Shown here: positions 1-9,196 of the stretch, piece by piece
Layout: every line of letters starts with the position of its first letter
How positions within the stretch are numbered: the first letter of the stretch is position 1
Source of the DNA: CAITQP01 sp964533145
GTDB lineage: Bacteria; Patescibacteriota; Minisyncoccia; Phycocordibacterales; UBA9973
Direction: 5' to 3'
DNA: 32,775 bases
NCBI GenBank assembly: GCA_964533145.1
Contig: CAZHLG010000012.1
Coordinates: 1 to 32,775, forward strand
Translations under genes and position numbers: made by a program
Notes under the pieces: generated by a model
Seen by the model: only the letters and a program-made list of their open reading frames with translations
What the model was told of the DNA's origin: nothing
Databases searched by the model: none

Positions 1-3000
1 AGACCGGACGGCCGAGCGCGTCGTATGCGGTCGTGGCATACAGCGCAGCCGTGCCTGTCGGCGCAGTGCGGGCGGAACCGGTCGATGCGTACGGCAGGGA
101 TTGCTTTTCTGTAAGTCCGCGTGAATTATATGCCGTATCAGACACATTGAATGAACCCGCGATCTCATCCTCGACGCGAGCCTGCAGCAGGCGCGCGAAG
201 CCATCGAGGTACTGATATGAATCGACGGCATTCAAACCGTCCAAATGATCGATTTTGTGCACCAACGACGAGCCTGGAGTGTCAATATACGAATACGTCG
301 TCTTGGTCACGGGCGAGTGCGTGCCCGTTCTATCGGGAGCTTTCTCTTCAAGCGTGCGTCCGAACGCATCGTAGCTGGTCTGGTAAACAAAGCCATTCTC
401 ATCGGTAATCTGCGACGGTTTGCCGATTCGATAATCATACACATAATCACGATGATGTGTCAGCGCATCGGTCACGGTCGCAGGGTACAGGTTGAACGCG
501 TCGTACGCATACGAAGTGACGTTGCCGTTCTCGTCAGTCGCAGTAAGCGGCAGACCATACGTAGTATCGTATGTTTTCCGCGAAGAGACGTACGTTGTGC
601 CGGATTCCAGCCGTTCCTCCTTTGTCTGATTGCCCTTTGCGACAGAACCGTACCCAAGAGCGTCGTAGTACAATTTGGTGTCACGGACGACAACTCCAGC
701 TTGATCAAAAAGCGTGATGCGCTTTGGTTTTTCCGCGACAAAACCTGATGTAGGAATGGCATACTCACGCTCTTCAATCGCTTTGTCAGCGCCCACATCG
801 GCAAAAGTCCCGTCCGTTACAGCGGCAACCTCTCCCCAATCCGTCGTTTTTATGAGATTCCCCGTGACCGTATCGTATTCGTATTCCTGCGCAGTATCGC
901 GGTGTGAAGCACTGCCATCATACGTAAGTGTCGTGGACCGGCCTAATCGTGAGAACTCGCGCCCGAGCGTAAGCGCCGTGCCGTCATACCCATCGACGAC
1001 AACCTTGTATAGATTTCCCGCTGCATCGGACTGCTCGATGCGATATGCCTTTCCTATCTTTGCTTCACTATCCGCGGATTCTCCGCGCGCCGCATCAGTC
1101 GCGTCGCCCTGATGATAATATGTTTTCGTCACATTGCCCGCAGGATCAACTTTGGTCACGATGTGAAATCCGGCGAATTTTCTTGAAAACGGCTCAGAAC
1201 TGTAATACTTTCCGCCTTCATATGCATATTCGGTTGTACCGGAGATACCGGTGACTGGTTCTGAAACCGTAAGCGTATGTACAGTTTGCAGTACTGCGGA
1301 AAGATTCGGATTAAGCAGTGAGCCGGTCGTCGATAGATATTGAGCTGACGATTTGTATTCAGCTGTAATCATACCGCCCTCCGGTAATGTTATCTTCTCA
1401 AGAAGGTCGGCTGGCTTATTGGCGTTAATGCCCATGAAATTAGGGCTCAACGAATTCATGTCCTGAAAGAAATCCGATATCCCGTCGCCATTAAGGTCGA
1501 GGATCGGAGCAAACGCAGCAAGGTCACCGGTCAGTCCCGGCCGCGGATTGGACGACCATCCTGTGCTGAAGTGACCATCGAGAGACCATCCTGTCGAACC
1601 GCCGGAAATGTAAATATCGTTGCCATCTGCGAAGTCGCTCTCACCGTCTCCGTTGAAATCAAAATGATTGTTTGAATACAAGAGCTGTCCGTACACGGGG
1701 TAAATGTGCATCGGATCGCTTGCCGCAAAAACGATATGCGACGGATGGACTGTCGGATACGAAAGTTGCGTTCCGGGGAGAGGCAGGCTATTTATCGGAA
1801 ATGGAGTCGCAGAGGCATCATATCTCCATCCGTTACCGGTGTTCATGAAGACGTAATACCATTCACCCAGATCAGGGGTACTTGTCGGTGGTGTATTGGG
1901 AATCGCCCCGAACGCTTTTCTTGTGCTGCGCGTTGAAACAACAATATCAGGAAGATTATCGTTGTTTATGTCAACGAGACGCGTGTACCCGGTATCTCCA
2001 GTACCAGCCGCACTGAATGCCGGCGGCCATTCAATAGTGGCGCCGAGGGTATCAATATTCCAAGTGTACGCTAGGTACCAACTCCCCAGGTGGTCATTGA
2101 TGCGTACCTCCTGCTCTAAGGCTGACGTTACTGGATGAATCACTAATGTGACAACATCAGGCCAACCATCAGCGTTCACATCAATCAATTGCGTCACCGT
2201 GTTCGACAAATTGAAACCTCCAGCGACCCAAGTTGGATCATAGGTCCAACCAGAACCGTTATTGATGTAAACCTTCCATGGGTTCGTGTTGGTTAACCGC
2301 GGGTCAGTACTCGTCATCCCGGGAGGTGGCATATCTTGCCACACGAGATCTGCGCGACCATCGTTATTGACATCAGAAAGGACAAGATTAGGCTGCGATC
2401 CGGTTGAACCTCCTAAGTGCCAGTTGTCATAAAACGTGACGTGCATGGCAGTGGTACCAGCCGAGAGCGTTATGCCTACCCACCCCGGAGCAGGGCGCGT
2501 AGGAAATGTCCAAGACGGATCAAGTACGAATCCAGAACCGGTGTTGATATATACAGCACTGCGTTCGGTGTAGGTGTATAAACCAGTGCCCCAAGAATTA
2601 AAATCCGCGACAGAGGATACGTAATCAAGACGTCCGTCGCCGTTCAAATCACCGAAACGTGCTCCGCACTGCATGCCGGAACCGGCCAACGCACAATAAT
2701 TAAGCTGCATGCCGGACGGAGGCGTGATGGTAGTTGTAAAACCAGAACTTGAAGCTGTGCTTGCTCTGTTTGTCGTATATGAAAAAGTCGTCGTGCGCAC
2801 AGAACCACCAGCGACAAGGTCCCGCTCTGCGACACCGGCAAGCATCGAACGCACGTTGTTTTCGCCTGTACTGAACAAAAATTCATATTCCTTAAACGGA
2901 GTGCCGCTTGCGGATATGATGAGTTTCTTAAGCCGATAATTCGTTGAAACAAGGAAATTGGGCCCGTAATCCGAGGGAACCCCCACCTGCGATTCGCGCA

Positions 3001-3871
3001 CAAATTGCGCCTGGTACACACCTGGGGTTGTTCCGTTGCCTGAATAAACGATCGTATCGGGATATATTTGCCCGGCGTCTTTATAATATGTGTATGAGAT
3101 ATAGTTGCCATTGACGTCACGAATCTCCGTGAGCATCCATTTATAAATACGGAGCGGGTCGGCCGGGTCATCTTGGCGCCCCGCAGCAGTGGATCCGTAT
3201 GTATAGACCGTACCGTCTTTCGTTGTAGCGGTCCAGACACCGGCCGCATACTCATACTCAATGAATCCGCCGTCTTCAGATTTCTGCATATAAATACCTT
3301 CGTCTGCGCTGATCGTCGACGAAGTAGAAAGCTGAACAAGCTCGCCCCCGATGGATGCTGTATACCGTGTCAGCGCCGGATCATCATATAGACGATCTGT
3401 TCCGTGAGTATTCATAACTTCAATGTAAGGCAGAGACACTTTCCATCCATATCCGACTATCGACTGTATCTGTTGATTCTGCGAATTGTAAGCGAGTTTT
3501 AAATCAGGCTCCAATCCGTTACGGCCAGGCGGAACGTCGAACGGATACGAATAGTTAAAGGCACCCGATGTTTGATCGACATCAGGCATGACGTACTTTG
3601 ATTTTTCAGGATCAAGAACCGCAGGAGTAAGTTCTGACCCTGAACCAAAGGACGTCAGACTCATAGGCCCTTCGGGTCCGCCCGATTCCAAGCTGGCTGG
3701 TTCTGTAACCGCCTCCTCTTCGCCTGCAGAATCAACTTCGACCTCAGATGAGGTCTCTGATGATGATTCCTCACCCGCTACCTCCTCGGCAAATATTTGT
3801 ACTGCCGGCGCAAATAATGAGATGAAGAGTAAGAACGCAAGCACTGGCGCAGTGGCGGTTTTTATCGTCAT
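1..3871 (-). CDS. Giant secreted SpvB/FG-GAP/RHS-repeat protein (C-terminus beyond window)
   Basis: One uninterrupted minus-strand frame of 1290 codons runs from an ATG at 3871 off the left edge; I checked each in-frame triplet and found no stop. Residues 1-30 form a signal peptide (basic start, hydrophobic core, cut probably near FAEE), followed by an acidic Glu/Ser linker to about 70. Residues about 80-400 resemble the SpvB/TcdB N-terminal region. About 405-800 hold six FG-GAP/VCBS-like calcium motifs (DLNGDGRLD, DVNNDGRAD, DVNADGWPD, DINNDNLPD, DFNGDGESD, DLNGDGISD), which predict a beta-propeller. From about 985 come YD/RHS repeats (YEYDTVTGNLIKTTD, ENGNVTSYAYDAFN, ENGFVYQTSYDAFGR). The family is exported and often carries a variable C-terminal toxin or adhesion module, which would lie outside the window. 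No convincing promoter or SD is visible. Role in surface attachment or antagonism is inference. Confidence 0.88.
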   Translation of the reverse strand, partial: MTIKTATAPVLAFLLFISLFAPAVQIFAEEVAGEESSSETSSEVEVDSAGEEEAVTEPASLESGGPEGPMSLTSFGSGSELTPAVLDPEKSKYVMPDVDQTSGAFNYSYPFDVPPGRNGLEPDLKLAYNSQNQQIQSIVGYGWKVSLPYIEVMNTHGTDRLYDDPALTRYTASIGGELVQLSTSSTISADEGIYMQKSEDGGFIEYEYAAGVWTATTKDGTVYTYGSTAAGRQDDPADPLRIYKWMLTEIRDVNGNYISYTYYKDAGQIYPDTIVYSGNGTTPGVYQAQFVRESQVGVPSDYGPNFLVSTNYRLKKLIISASGTPFKEYEFLFSTGENNVRSMLAGVAERDLVAGGSVRTTTFSYTTNRASTASSSGFTTTITPPSGMQLNYCALAGSGMQCGARFGDLNGDGRLDYVSSVADFNSWGTGLYTYTERSAVYINTGSGFVLDPSWTFPTRPAPGWVGITLSAGTTAMHVTFYDNWHLGGSTGSQPNLVLSDVNNDGRADLVWQDMPPPGMTSTDPRLTNTNPWKVYINNGSGWTYDPTWVAGGFNLSNTVTQLIDVNADGWPDVVTLVIHPVTSALEQEVRINDHLGSWYLAYTWNIDTLGATIEWPPAFSAAGTGDTGYTRLVDINNDNLPDIVVSTRSTRKAFGAIPNTPPTSTPDLGEWYYVFMNTGNGWRYDASATPFPINSLPLPGTQLSYPTVHPSHIVFAASDPMHIYPVYGQLLYSNNHFDFNGDGESDFADGNDIYISGGSTGWSLDGHFSTGWSSNPRPGLTGDLAAFAPILDLNGDGISDFFQDMNSLSPNFMGINANKPADLLEKITLPEGGMITAEYKSSAQYLSTTGSLLNPNLSAVLQTVHTLTVSEPVTGISGTTEYAYEGGKYYSSEPFSRKFAGFHIVTKVDPAGNVTKTYYHQGDATDAARGESADSEAKIGKAYRIEQSDAAGNLYKVVVDGYDGTALTLGREFSRLGRSTTLTYDGSASHRDTAQEYEYDTVTGNLIKTTDWGEVAAVTDGTFADVGADKAIEEREYAIPTSGFVAEKPKRITLFDQAGVVVRDTKLYYDALGYGSVAKGNQTKEERLESGTTYVSSRKTYDTTYGLPLTATDENGNVTSYAYDAFNLYPATVTDALTHHRDYVYDYRIGKPSQITDENGFVYQTSYDAFGRTLEEKAPDRTGTHSPVTKTTYSYIDTPGSSLVHKIDHLDGLNAVDSYQYLDGFARLLQARVEDEIAGSFNVSDTAYNSRGLTEKQSLPYASTGSARTAPTGTAALYATTAYDALGRPV

Positions 3872-3937
3872 ATACCCGGAGTATGGCACTCGAGAGTTAA
3901 AATATTTCTAAACTATTTCTAACGATATCCCCAACTC

Positions 3938-5014
3938 TTAGAGGCCCTCTTTTTTGAGAGTTTCAATGGCTTCTTTGGCTGTTTTGGAGAGCTTGGCAGG
4001 GATTTTGACGGTCACGCGGATCATCAGATCGCCGCGCTTGCCGCGCTGTCCGGGTACGCCGCGCTCCTTTACGCGCAGCTGCGTGCCGCTCGCGATACCT
4101 TCGGGAATTTTCACCGTCACTGGGCCGTCGAGCGTTTCGATGTTCCGTTCGGCGCCGAGCAGCGCCTCGGAAAGCTTGACCTCCATGTCCATGAGCAGGT
4201 TTTGGCGGTCGCGGCGGAACACGGGATGCGGCTGTACCGCGATCCGCACGTAGAGGTCGCCGGCCGCGCCATGCTTGACCGCCTCGCCCATTCCCTGCAT
4301 GCGGATCATCTCCCCGCTTTCGATGCCGGCGGGCACGCGGACCTCGATCTCTTCCTCCTGGCGCTTCACACCCGCGCCGCGGCAGTCGCCGCACGGCTCC
4401 TGCGGAACTGTTCCGAAGCCGGCGCACACGTCACAGACGCGCGTCGTGACGAACGAGCCGAGCATCGAGCGCCGCGTCTCGCGGATCTGGCCTTTGCCGT
4501 TGCAGGCACCGCAGCTGATCTGTTTCGCGCCGGGCTTGCCGCCCGATCCATGACACACGGCGCACTGCGATGTCTTGGTTATGAGGATGCGGCGGACGGT
4601 CCCAAACACGCTGTCCGCGAAAGAGATCGCGATCTCTGTCGAGATGTCACGGCCGCGGTTTTCCCGCGCTGCACCCTGGCCGCGCATGCCGCCGCCGAAG
4701 AACTCGCCGAAGATGTCGCCGAGATCGCCCATGTCGAAACCCTGGCCGTTCTGGAATCCGGAAAAATCGAACCCGCCGAAGCCGCCACCTTGGCCGCCGA
4801 ACTGCGGCCCGTCCGAACCGAAGCGGTCGTATTGGGCGCGTTTCTGGTCGTCCGAGAGCGTCTGGTATGCCTCGTTCACTTCCTTGAATTTTGCATCGTC
4901 GCCCTGGTTTTTGTCGGGATGGTACTTATGGGCGAGCTTATGGAAAGCTTTTTTTATTTCGTCCTTGTTGGCGCCTTTTTCCACGCCGAGGATCGCATAA
5001 TAGTCTTTTGCCAT
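3938..5014 (-). CDS. dnaJ: Chaperone protein DnaJ (Hsp40)
   Basis: Co-chaperone that stimulates DnaK ATPase and delivers unfolded clients. 358 aa, usual length. J domain at residues 1-66 with the HPD triad at 32-34; Gly/Phe-rich segment about 65-120; four zinc-binding CxxCxGxG-type motifs at 151-158, 168-175, 194-201 and 208-215 (the second and third are CGACNGKG and CDVCAGFG); then the C-terminal client-binding beta domains. The start is the ATG of MAKDYYAILG; an upstream in-frame extension is not family-like. A TATATA box with TGG extension ends 6 nt before this ATG, so the mRNA is probably leaderless. No CIRCE operator is visible. dnaK and grpE are not in the window. Confidence 0.97.
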   Translation of the reverse strand: MAKDYYAILGVEKGANKDEIKKAFHKLAHKYHPDKNQGDDAKFKEVNEAYQTLSDDQKRAQYDRFGSDGPQFGGQGGGFGGFDFSGFQNGQGFDMGDLGDIFGEFFGGGMRGQGAARENRGRDISTEIAISFADSVFGTVRRILITKTSQCAVCHGSGGKPGAKQISCGACNGKGQIRETRRSMLGSFVTTRVCDVCAGFGTVPQEPCGDCRGAGVKRQEEEIEVRVPAGIESGEMIRMQGMGEAVKHGAAGDLYVRIAVQPHPVFRRDRQNLLMDMEVKLSEALLGAERNIETLDGPVTVKIPEGIASGTQLRVKERGVPGQRGKRGDLMIRVTVKIPAKLSKTAKEAIETLKKEGL

Positions 5015-5020
5015 AGGGTG

Positions 5021-5049
5021 TATATACCATATTTTCGCGCCCGCGGAAA
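5021..5049 (-). promoter_or_regulatory. dnaJ promoter (leaderless)
   Basis: Extended -10 TGG-TATATA (5021-5029) with a weak -35 TTTCCG at 5044-5049, 17-bp spacer. Only 6 nt separate the -10 from the dnaJ ATG. Confidence 0.55.
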
Positions 5050-5067
5050 GCACGCCGTTACGTTATT

Positions 5068-5096
5068 TTGACTGATTGCAAAGCATGTGGTAGCGT
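5068..5096 (+). promoter_or_regulatory. Promoter of the 86-aa orphan gene
   Basis: TTGACT (5068-5073), 17-bp spacer, TAGCGT (5091-5096) with a TGG extended -10. Divergent from the dnaJ promoter; predicted leader about 25 nt. Confidence 0.55.
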
Positions 5097-5127
5097 ATAG
5101 GCAATCACACATCTAAAAAAGACTGGT

Positions 5128-5388
5128 ATGATACGAAGTCAAACGACAGATGTCCCCGCTTTCGAGTACGACCCGAAAGCCGACGATCTTTCCAACAAGC
5201 TCGCCTTTGTTACCGCATTCGCCAAGCAGAACAAATTGCGCGAAGGTGCGAGCGAAGCGGAGCGGCTGCAGTTTTATGAAGAGCACGAAGAGCTCATCAG
5301 GTACAGTTATTGCCACCAGACTCGCGCCAACTGGGCCGCGAATCCGGCAGAATCGATCGGCAGGCTCTTTGCCGCCGGAACAGCATGA
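5128..5388 (+). CDS. Small hypothetical protein, 86 aa
   Basis: Not recognised. An acidic/charged soluble protein without membrane segment or signal peptide; the C-terminal half is rich in aromatic and polar residues (HEELIRYSYCHQTRANW). It stands alone between dnaJ (divergent) and gatB (convergent), with its own promoter at 5068-5096 and a perfect 13-bp terminator overlapping its stop codon. Both signals bracket the frame exactly, which supports it being a real gene. No clear SD precedes the ATG. Confidence 0.7.
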   Translation: MIRSQTTDVPAFEYDPKADDLSNKLAFVTAFAKQNKLREGASEAERLQFYEEHEELIRYSYCHQTRANWAANPAESIGRLFAAGTA

Positions 5389-5422
5389 AATGAACGGGAC
5401 ACTGTCCCGTTCATTTTTTTTT
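5388..5422 (+). terminator. Rho-independent terminator of the 86-aa gene
   Basis: 13-bp perfect stem (5388-5400 with 5404-5416), 3-nt loop, then an uninterrupted T run to 5422. On the minus strand the hairpin lacks a U tract, so it is a poor terminator for gatB, which ends at 5425. Confidence 0.93.
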
Positions 5423-5424
5423 GC

Positions 5425-6849
5425 CTATGCGAGCAATTCTTTGAGGATCTTTGCTGCGAGTCCCGGGTTTGCGCTGCCTTTGGTCTCGCGCATCATCTGG
5501 CCGACAAGCGCCTGAAGGGCTGCTTCTTTGCCGGCCTTGTAGTCGGCGGCAACCTTCTCGTTCGCAGCGATGATGGCGGCGGCGATCTCCTTGAGCGTGC
5601 CTTCGTCATTTTTCTGCAAGAGCCCTTCCTGCTGCGCGAGGGCTTTCGGGTCCGTGTGTCCGGCCATGAGCATGGCGAGCAGTTTTTTGGTCGCGGCAGA
5701 ATTGACCAGGCTCTCCTGGTTCATGCGGATAAGAGCGGCAAAATCACTGGCATCCGGAAGAGCGGCGTCTGTCGCGGTTTTCATGCCGAGCAGGTCGTTG
5801 GTGATGTAGTTCGATGCGGTGCGGATAGCGGCGGCGTCCGTGAGCCCCGCCGCGACCGTCTCGAACCACGCGGCAAGCACGTGATCGTTCACGTAGCTCT
5901 CGATGTCTTCGGCCTTGATGCCGTATTCGCGGGCATAGCGCTCGCGCTTTTCGGACGGAAGCTCGGGAAGCGCCGCTTTGAGCTGCGCCGCATCGAACAT
6001 TTCCGAGAGCATGTATTTGGGGATGTCCGGGTCCGGGAAATAGCGGTAGTCTGCGGCGCCTTCTTTTGCGCGCTGCGAGAATGTCGTACCCTTCTGCTCG
6101 TCCCAGCCGCGCGTCTCCTGCACGATCTCGCCCTGGCGGCCTTCTTCCCACAGATCACGCATGCGCTCGAGCTCGTAGCGGATGGCGCGCTCCGCGCTCT
6201 TGAATGAGTTGAGGTTCTTGACCTCGACTTTGGTGCCGTACTGGCCACGGTCCGGAGAGATGGAGATGTTCGCTTCGACGCGCATCTCACCCTTTTCCAT
6301 GTTCGCTTCCGATACGCCGAGATATTGGAGGAGCAGCTGGTACTCGCGCCCGAAGGCGCCGCCCGTCTTGGCTGCTTCGTCCACTGTATCGAACGTATGC
6401 GGCTCGGTCACGAGCTCCATGAGCGGCACGCCGGCACGGTTGAAATCGATCAAGGAAAAATCGCCGCGATCGTGCTTGCTGGTAGCCGTGTCTTCTTCGA
6501 GGTGGATGCGTGTCACGTCCATGCCGGCGAGTTTGCCGCCGGAAACGATCGGATACTTATACTGCGAAATCTGATAGCCCTTCGGGATGTCTGGATAGAA
6601 ATAGTTCTTGCGGTCGAACTCAGTGAAGTCGGCGATGGTGCCGCCGATCGCAAGACCGACGCGCACGACATGCTCCATGGCCTGTTTGTTCGGAACGGGC
6701 AGCGTGCCGGGATGCGCCATGCATACCGGGCAGATATTGGCGTTCGGACGCGTTTCGTCCGGATCGTTTTTGCAGCCACAGAACATTTTTGAGGCCGTCT
6801 TGAGCTCCGCATGAATCTCGAGGCCGATGGTCGGATAGTAAGTCGTCAT
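5425..6849 (-). CDS. gatB: Asp-tRNA(Asn)/Glu-tRNA(Gln) amidotransferase subunit B
   Basis: 474 aa, full length. GatB binds the mischarged tRNA and activates its carboxyl group for amidation inside the GatCAB complex. The N-terminal signature GLEIHAEL and the cysteine-rich zinc segment (MFCGCKND...NICPVCMAHPG, residues about 20-48) are present, as are DFNRAGVPLMELVTEP and the kinase-like core; the last 150 residues form the helical and YqeY-like tail domains. The start is the ATG at 6849, where the MTTYYPTIGLE homology begins; the longer open frame upstream is the shadow of mltG. Its ATG lies 1 nt after the mltG stop, so translation is probably coupled. gatA and gatC are not in the window. Confidence 0.97.
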   Translation of the reverse strand: MTTYYPTIGLEIHAELKTASKMFCGCKNDPDETRPNANICPVCMAHPGTLPVPNKQAMEHVVRVGLAIGGTIADFTEFDRKNYFYPDIPKGYQISQYKYPIVSGGKLAGMDVTRIHLEEDTATSKHDRGDFSLIDFNRAGVPLMELVTEPHTFDTVDEAAKTGGAFGREYQLLLQYLGVSEANMEKGEMRVEANISISPDRGQYGTKVEVKNLNSFKSAERAIRYELERMRDLWEEGRQGEIVQETRGWDEQKGTTFSQRAKEGAADYRYFPDPDIPKYMLSEMFDAAQLKAALPELPSEKRERYAREYGIKAEDIESYVNDHVLAAWFETVAAGLTDAAAIRTASNYITNDLLGMKTATDAALPDASDFAALIRMNQESLVNSAATKKLLAMLMAGHTDPKALAQQEGLLQKNDEGTLKEIAAAIIAANEKVAADYKAGKEAALQALVGQMMRETKGSANPGLAAKILKELLA

Positions 6850-6850
6850 G

Positions 6851-7855
6851 TTATTTGAGGTATTTAGCGACGTTTTTCTGGTGCTCTGCGTACGTCTTCG
6901 CGTAATGGATACTACCACGGCCGTCGTGCAAATAGTAGAGGTACGGCGTCTCGGCCGGATGCAGGGCCGCTTCGAGCGAGGCTCGGCCCGGATTGCCGAT
7001 CGGACCGGGCGGAAGGCCTCCGTGGCGATACGTGTTGTACGGCGACGACGACTGCAGCATCGCCGTGGTGAGTTCGGACTCGGGCACGGCCGCGGCGTAC
7101 GCGGCCGTCGCATCGACCTGCAGGCGCATGCCGCGGCTGAGGCGGTTCCACAGGATGCCCGCGATCATGGCGCGATCGTCCGTGCCGTGCGCTTCGCGCT
7201 CGACAAGCGATGCCATGGTCACGATATCCGCCTTGGTGCGTCCGGCAGGAATGCCTGCCGTGAAGAGCTGATCAGTCTGCTGCGCGAACATGCGCTCCAT
7301 GCGCTCGACGACCGACTGCGGCGTGGCCGTCTCGTACAAAAAGTACGTTTCCGGGAACAGATAGCCCTCTCGGGGCAAGGCAAGCGTCTTGAACGCGTCC
7401 GTGTCGAATCCGGGTATCTTCTCCGCATAGATCGCCGCGATTTCGCGCACGTTGCGGCCTTCGGGAACGGTGACCTTCACAACGTCGATGCCATGGTCTC
7501 CGCGAGCGATCTGTAGCGCCAGACCGATGGCCCCTTCCCGCTTTTTGAACAGATAGTCGCCGGAGGCGATGCTGCGTTCGCCGCCAAGCAGCGTCACGAG
7601 CGAAGCGAAGACTGTCTGAGAACGGATATAGCCTGCTTCTTTGAGCGCATCGCCGACACTGGCCAGCGTCGCGCCTTCCGGCACGCTGAAAAGCCCTCCG
7701 TTCTCCGGAAAACTCCTCGGCGCGCTTGCGGCAAAAGCAAGGAGCGTAAGGACGGCTGCCGTTATGACGGCGGGCGCGAATGCGCGGCGGTTCCGGCCAC
7801 AGGCCGGAACCGCCGCGCCGCCCTCTTCTTGGATGTGCAAAGTCTCTGGTTCCAC
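6851..7855 (-). CDS. mltG: Endolytic murein transglycosylase MltG (YceG)
   Basis: 334 aa. Cleaves nascent glycan strands in the membrane and sets glycan length. Residues 1-26 are cytoplasmic, one TM segment lies at about 27-46, and the LysM-like and catalytic YceG domains follow. The family motif ASLVEREA contains the catalytic Glu (E219; E218 in E. coli), and SPYNTYRHGGLPPGPIGNPG is the second signature. Third gene in the 9655-5425 operon: 12 nt after the DUF8128-like gene and 1 nt before gatB. The N-terminal cytoplasmic stretch (residues about 13-25) is encoded by a perfect 17-bp inverted repeat (7782-7818), see findings. Confidence 0.95.
   Translation of the reverse strand: MEPETLHIQEEGGAAVPACGRNRRAFAPAVITAAVLTLLAFAASAPRSFPENGGLFSVPEGATLASVGDALKEAGYIRSQTVFASLVTLLGGERSIASGDYLFKKREGAIGLALQIARGDHGIDVVKVTVPEGRNVREIAAIYAEKIPGFDTDAFKTLALPREGYLFPETYFLYETATPQSVVERMERMFAQQTDQLFTAGIPAGRTKADIVTMASLVEREAHGTDDRAMIAGILWNRLSRGMRLQVDATAAYAAAVPESELTTAMLQSSSPYNTYRHGGLPPGPIGNPGRASLEAALHPAETPYLYYLHDGRGSIHYAKTYAEHQKNVAKYLK
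7782..7818. repeat. Perfect 17-bp inverted repeat inside mltG
   Basis: Arms 7782-7798 and 7802-7818 are exact reverse complements, separated by the 3-nt loop ACA. It lies in the codons for the short cytoplasmic N-terminus, not in the catalytic domain. Confidence 0.95.
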
Positions 7856-7867
7856 GACGGTCGTATC

Positions 7868-9178
7868 TTATATCGGCAGATTTGCCGGCGGCTTGGCGGT
7901 GCGGCTTTCGACGCGTTTGAACGACGGAGCCTGCGACACCTGGCCCGGGAAATGGAATATCGTCGCGATCTCTTCCACATTGAGCACTGAATACTTAGGC
8001 TGGTTGTTCTTATAGAACAGGCTGATGAACCACGGATAGCTGATCGAGTGCCAGAGCGGCGGATGGTAGAAAACGCGATGACGGTACCAATTGAGCGCGC
8101 GGTTCTTGATGTTCTGGCCGCCTTTGCCCGTCGGGTCTGCATACTGCGTATCGTAGCCGGTGCCGTTCATGCGCACGAAGCTATTGCCGTCCGGTGCGGC
8201 GTACTGACGGAAAAGCAGTCGGCTGGCGCGGCAGATATTCTTGAAATCAAACTCGGAGCAGTACCGCGCATCGCCGACGGCGATGACCCGAATACCGACA
8301 TCGAAACCAAGCTTCATGATCTTGCCGCGGATCTTCTCCACCTTGTCCTCGATCGGTTTCGGCAAAGTATACCGCTTTGCCGTCGGGCCGGATTTGGTTT
8401 CTCTGCCCGCCGCCGTCTGAAAGTATTCCTCGGAATACGGCTCCATGATGCGGTTCATCTCGTCGTGCGCCTCCTCCACCCAGCCCTGATGATGTCCTCC
8501 GTGTCCATGGTACGGCTTGAGCGACGGACGGATCACGTGCTGGATCCAGATCTGCTGGCCGCGATGGAGCGAGCCGAGGAATTCGATCGTCGGCGTGAGC
8601 GGGTCAATCTTGAGGTCCTCCTTGTCGCTCGGCTTGTCGAGTCCGTAATCCACATAGGTGCGGATCGGCAGCGCATCATGCTCCTTGAGCACGTACTCGC
8701 AGCCCCAGACCATCCAGTCCTTGTTCGGCGCATCGTACGGCACGGCGAGCGTGTAGTCGTCCGCCTCGCGAACCTTCGCCTGAGGGTATTGGGCGTATAT
8801 CTGCGTCTCGACAAGATCGCGGATGCGGCTCGGCGTACGCACGTAAAAGCGGACCGAACCGTCCACGCCTGCGATCTCAAGCGAGAACCAGAAATGCGGC
8901 GCGCCCACGATCCAGATATCCCAAAAGCCCTTGCCGCTCGCATGATACATGGCATTCGTGAAGATGAGCTCCATGGCCATCGGCGACTTCTCGACATCGC
9001 GCGGCACATGGATCTCGAAGAGCGTCCAGGTCATACCGAGGATGAACCGTTCCGTCACGAAGTGATGCCAGAGATTGAGTCCGACATACATCAGGATCAC
9101 CGGAGCCCACAAAAAAGCCGTCTTGCCGAGAATGAGCAGTATCCAAGAAAGGAGCACGCCGATGAAGGTCGTTGCCAT
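7868..9178 (-). CDS. CPR membrane protein, DUF8128-like
   Basis: 436 aa. Two N-terminal hydrophobic segments (about 5-18 and 20-38) anchor a large domain, predicted cytoplasmic by analogy. The phrase GAPHFWFSLEIAG and an acidic beta-rich domain look like the DUF8128 proteins of Patescibacteria; this assignment is from memory and unverified. The C-terminal segment SVLNVEEIATIFHFPGQV followed by RVESRTAKPPANLP resembles the linker that, in CPR secretion/conjugation-type ATPases (HerA/VirB4-like), leads into the nucleotide-binding domain, but here the protein stops and no ATPase follows. Lies between a Gmad2-like membrane protein (18 nt upstream) and mltG (12 nt downstream) in one operon, suggesting an envelope-linked task. 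Function unknown. Confidence 0.8.
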   Translation of the reverse strand: MATTFIGVLLSWILLILGKTAFLWAPVILMYVGLNLWHHFVTERFILGMTWTLFEIHVPRDVEKSPMAMELIFTNAMYHASGKGFWDIWIVGAPHFWFSLEIAGVDGSVRFYVRTPSRIRDLVETQIYAQYPQAKVREADDYTLAVPYDAPNKDWMVWGCEYVLKEHDALPIRTYVDYGLDKPSDKEDLKIDPLTPTIEFLGSLHRGQQIWIQHVIRPSLKPYHGHGGHHQGWVEEAHDEMNRIMEPYSEEYFQTAAGRETKSGPTAKRYTLPKPIEDKVEKIRGKIMKLGFDVGIRVIAVGDARYCSEFDFKNICRASRLLFRQYAAPDGNSFVRMNGTGYDTQYADPTGKGGQNIKNRALNWYRHRVFYHPPLWHSISYPWFISLFYKNNQPKYSVLNVEEIATIFHFPGQVSQAPSFKRVESRTAKPPANLPI

Positions 9179-9196
9179 ATATGTATGAGTATAGCA

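Noticed and set aside
4202..5071. 289-codon + frame opposite dnaJ
   Set aside because: Shadow of dnaJ with low-complexity composition; the DnaJ motifs are all on the minus strand.
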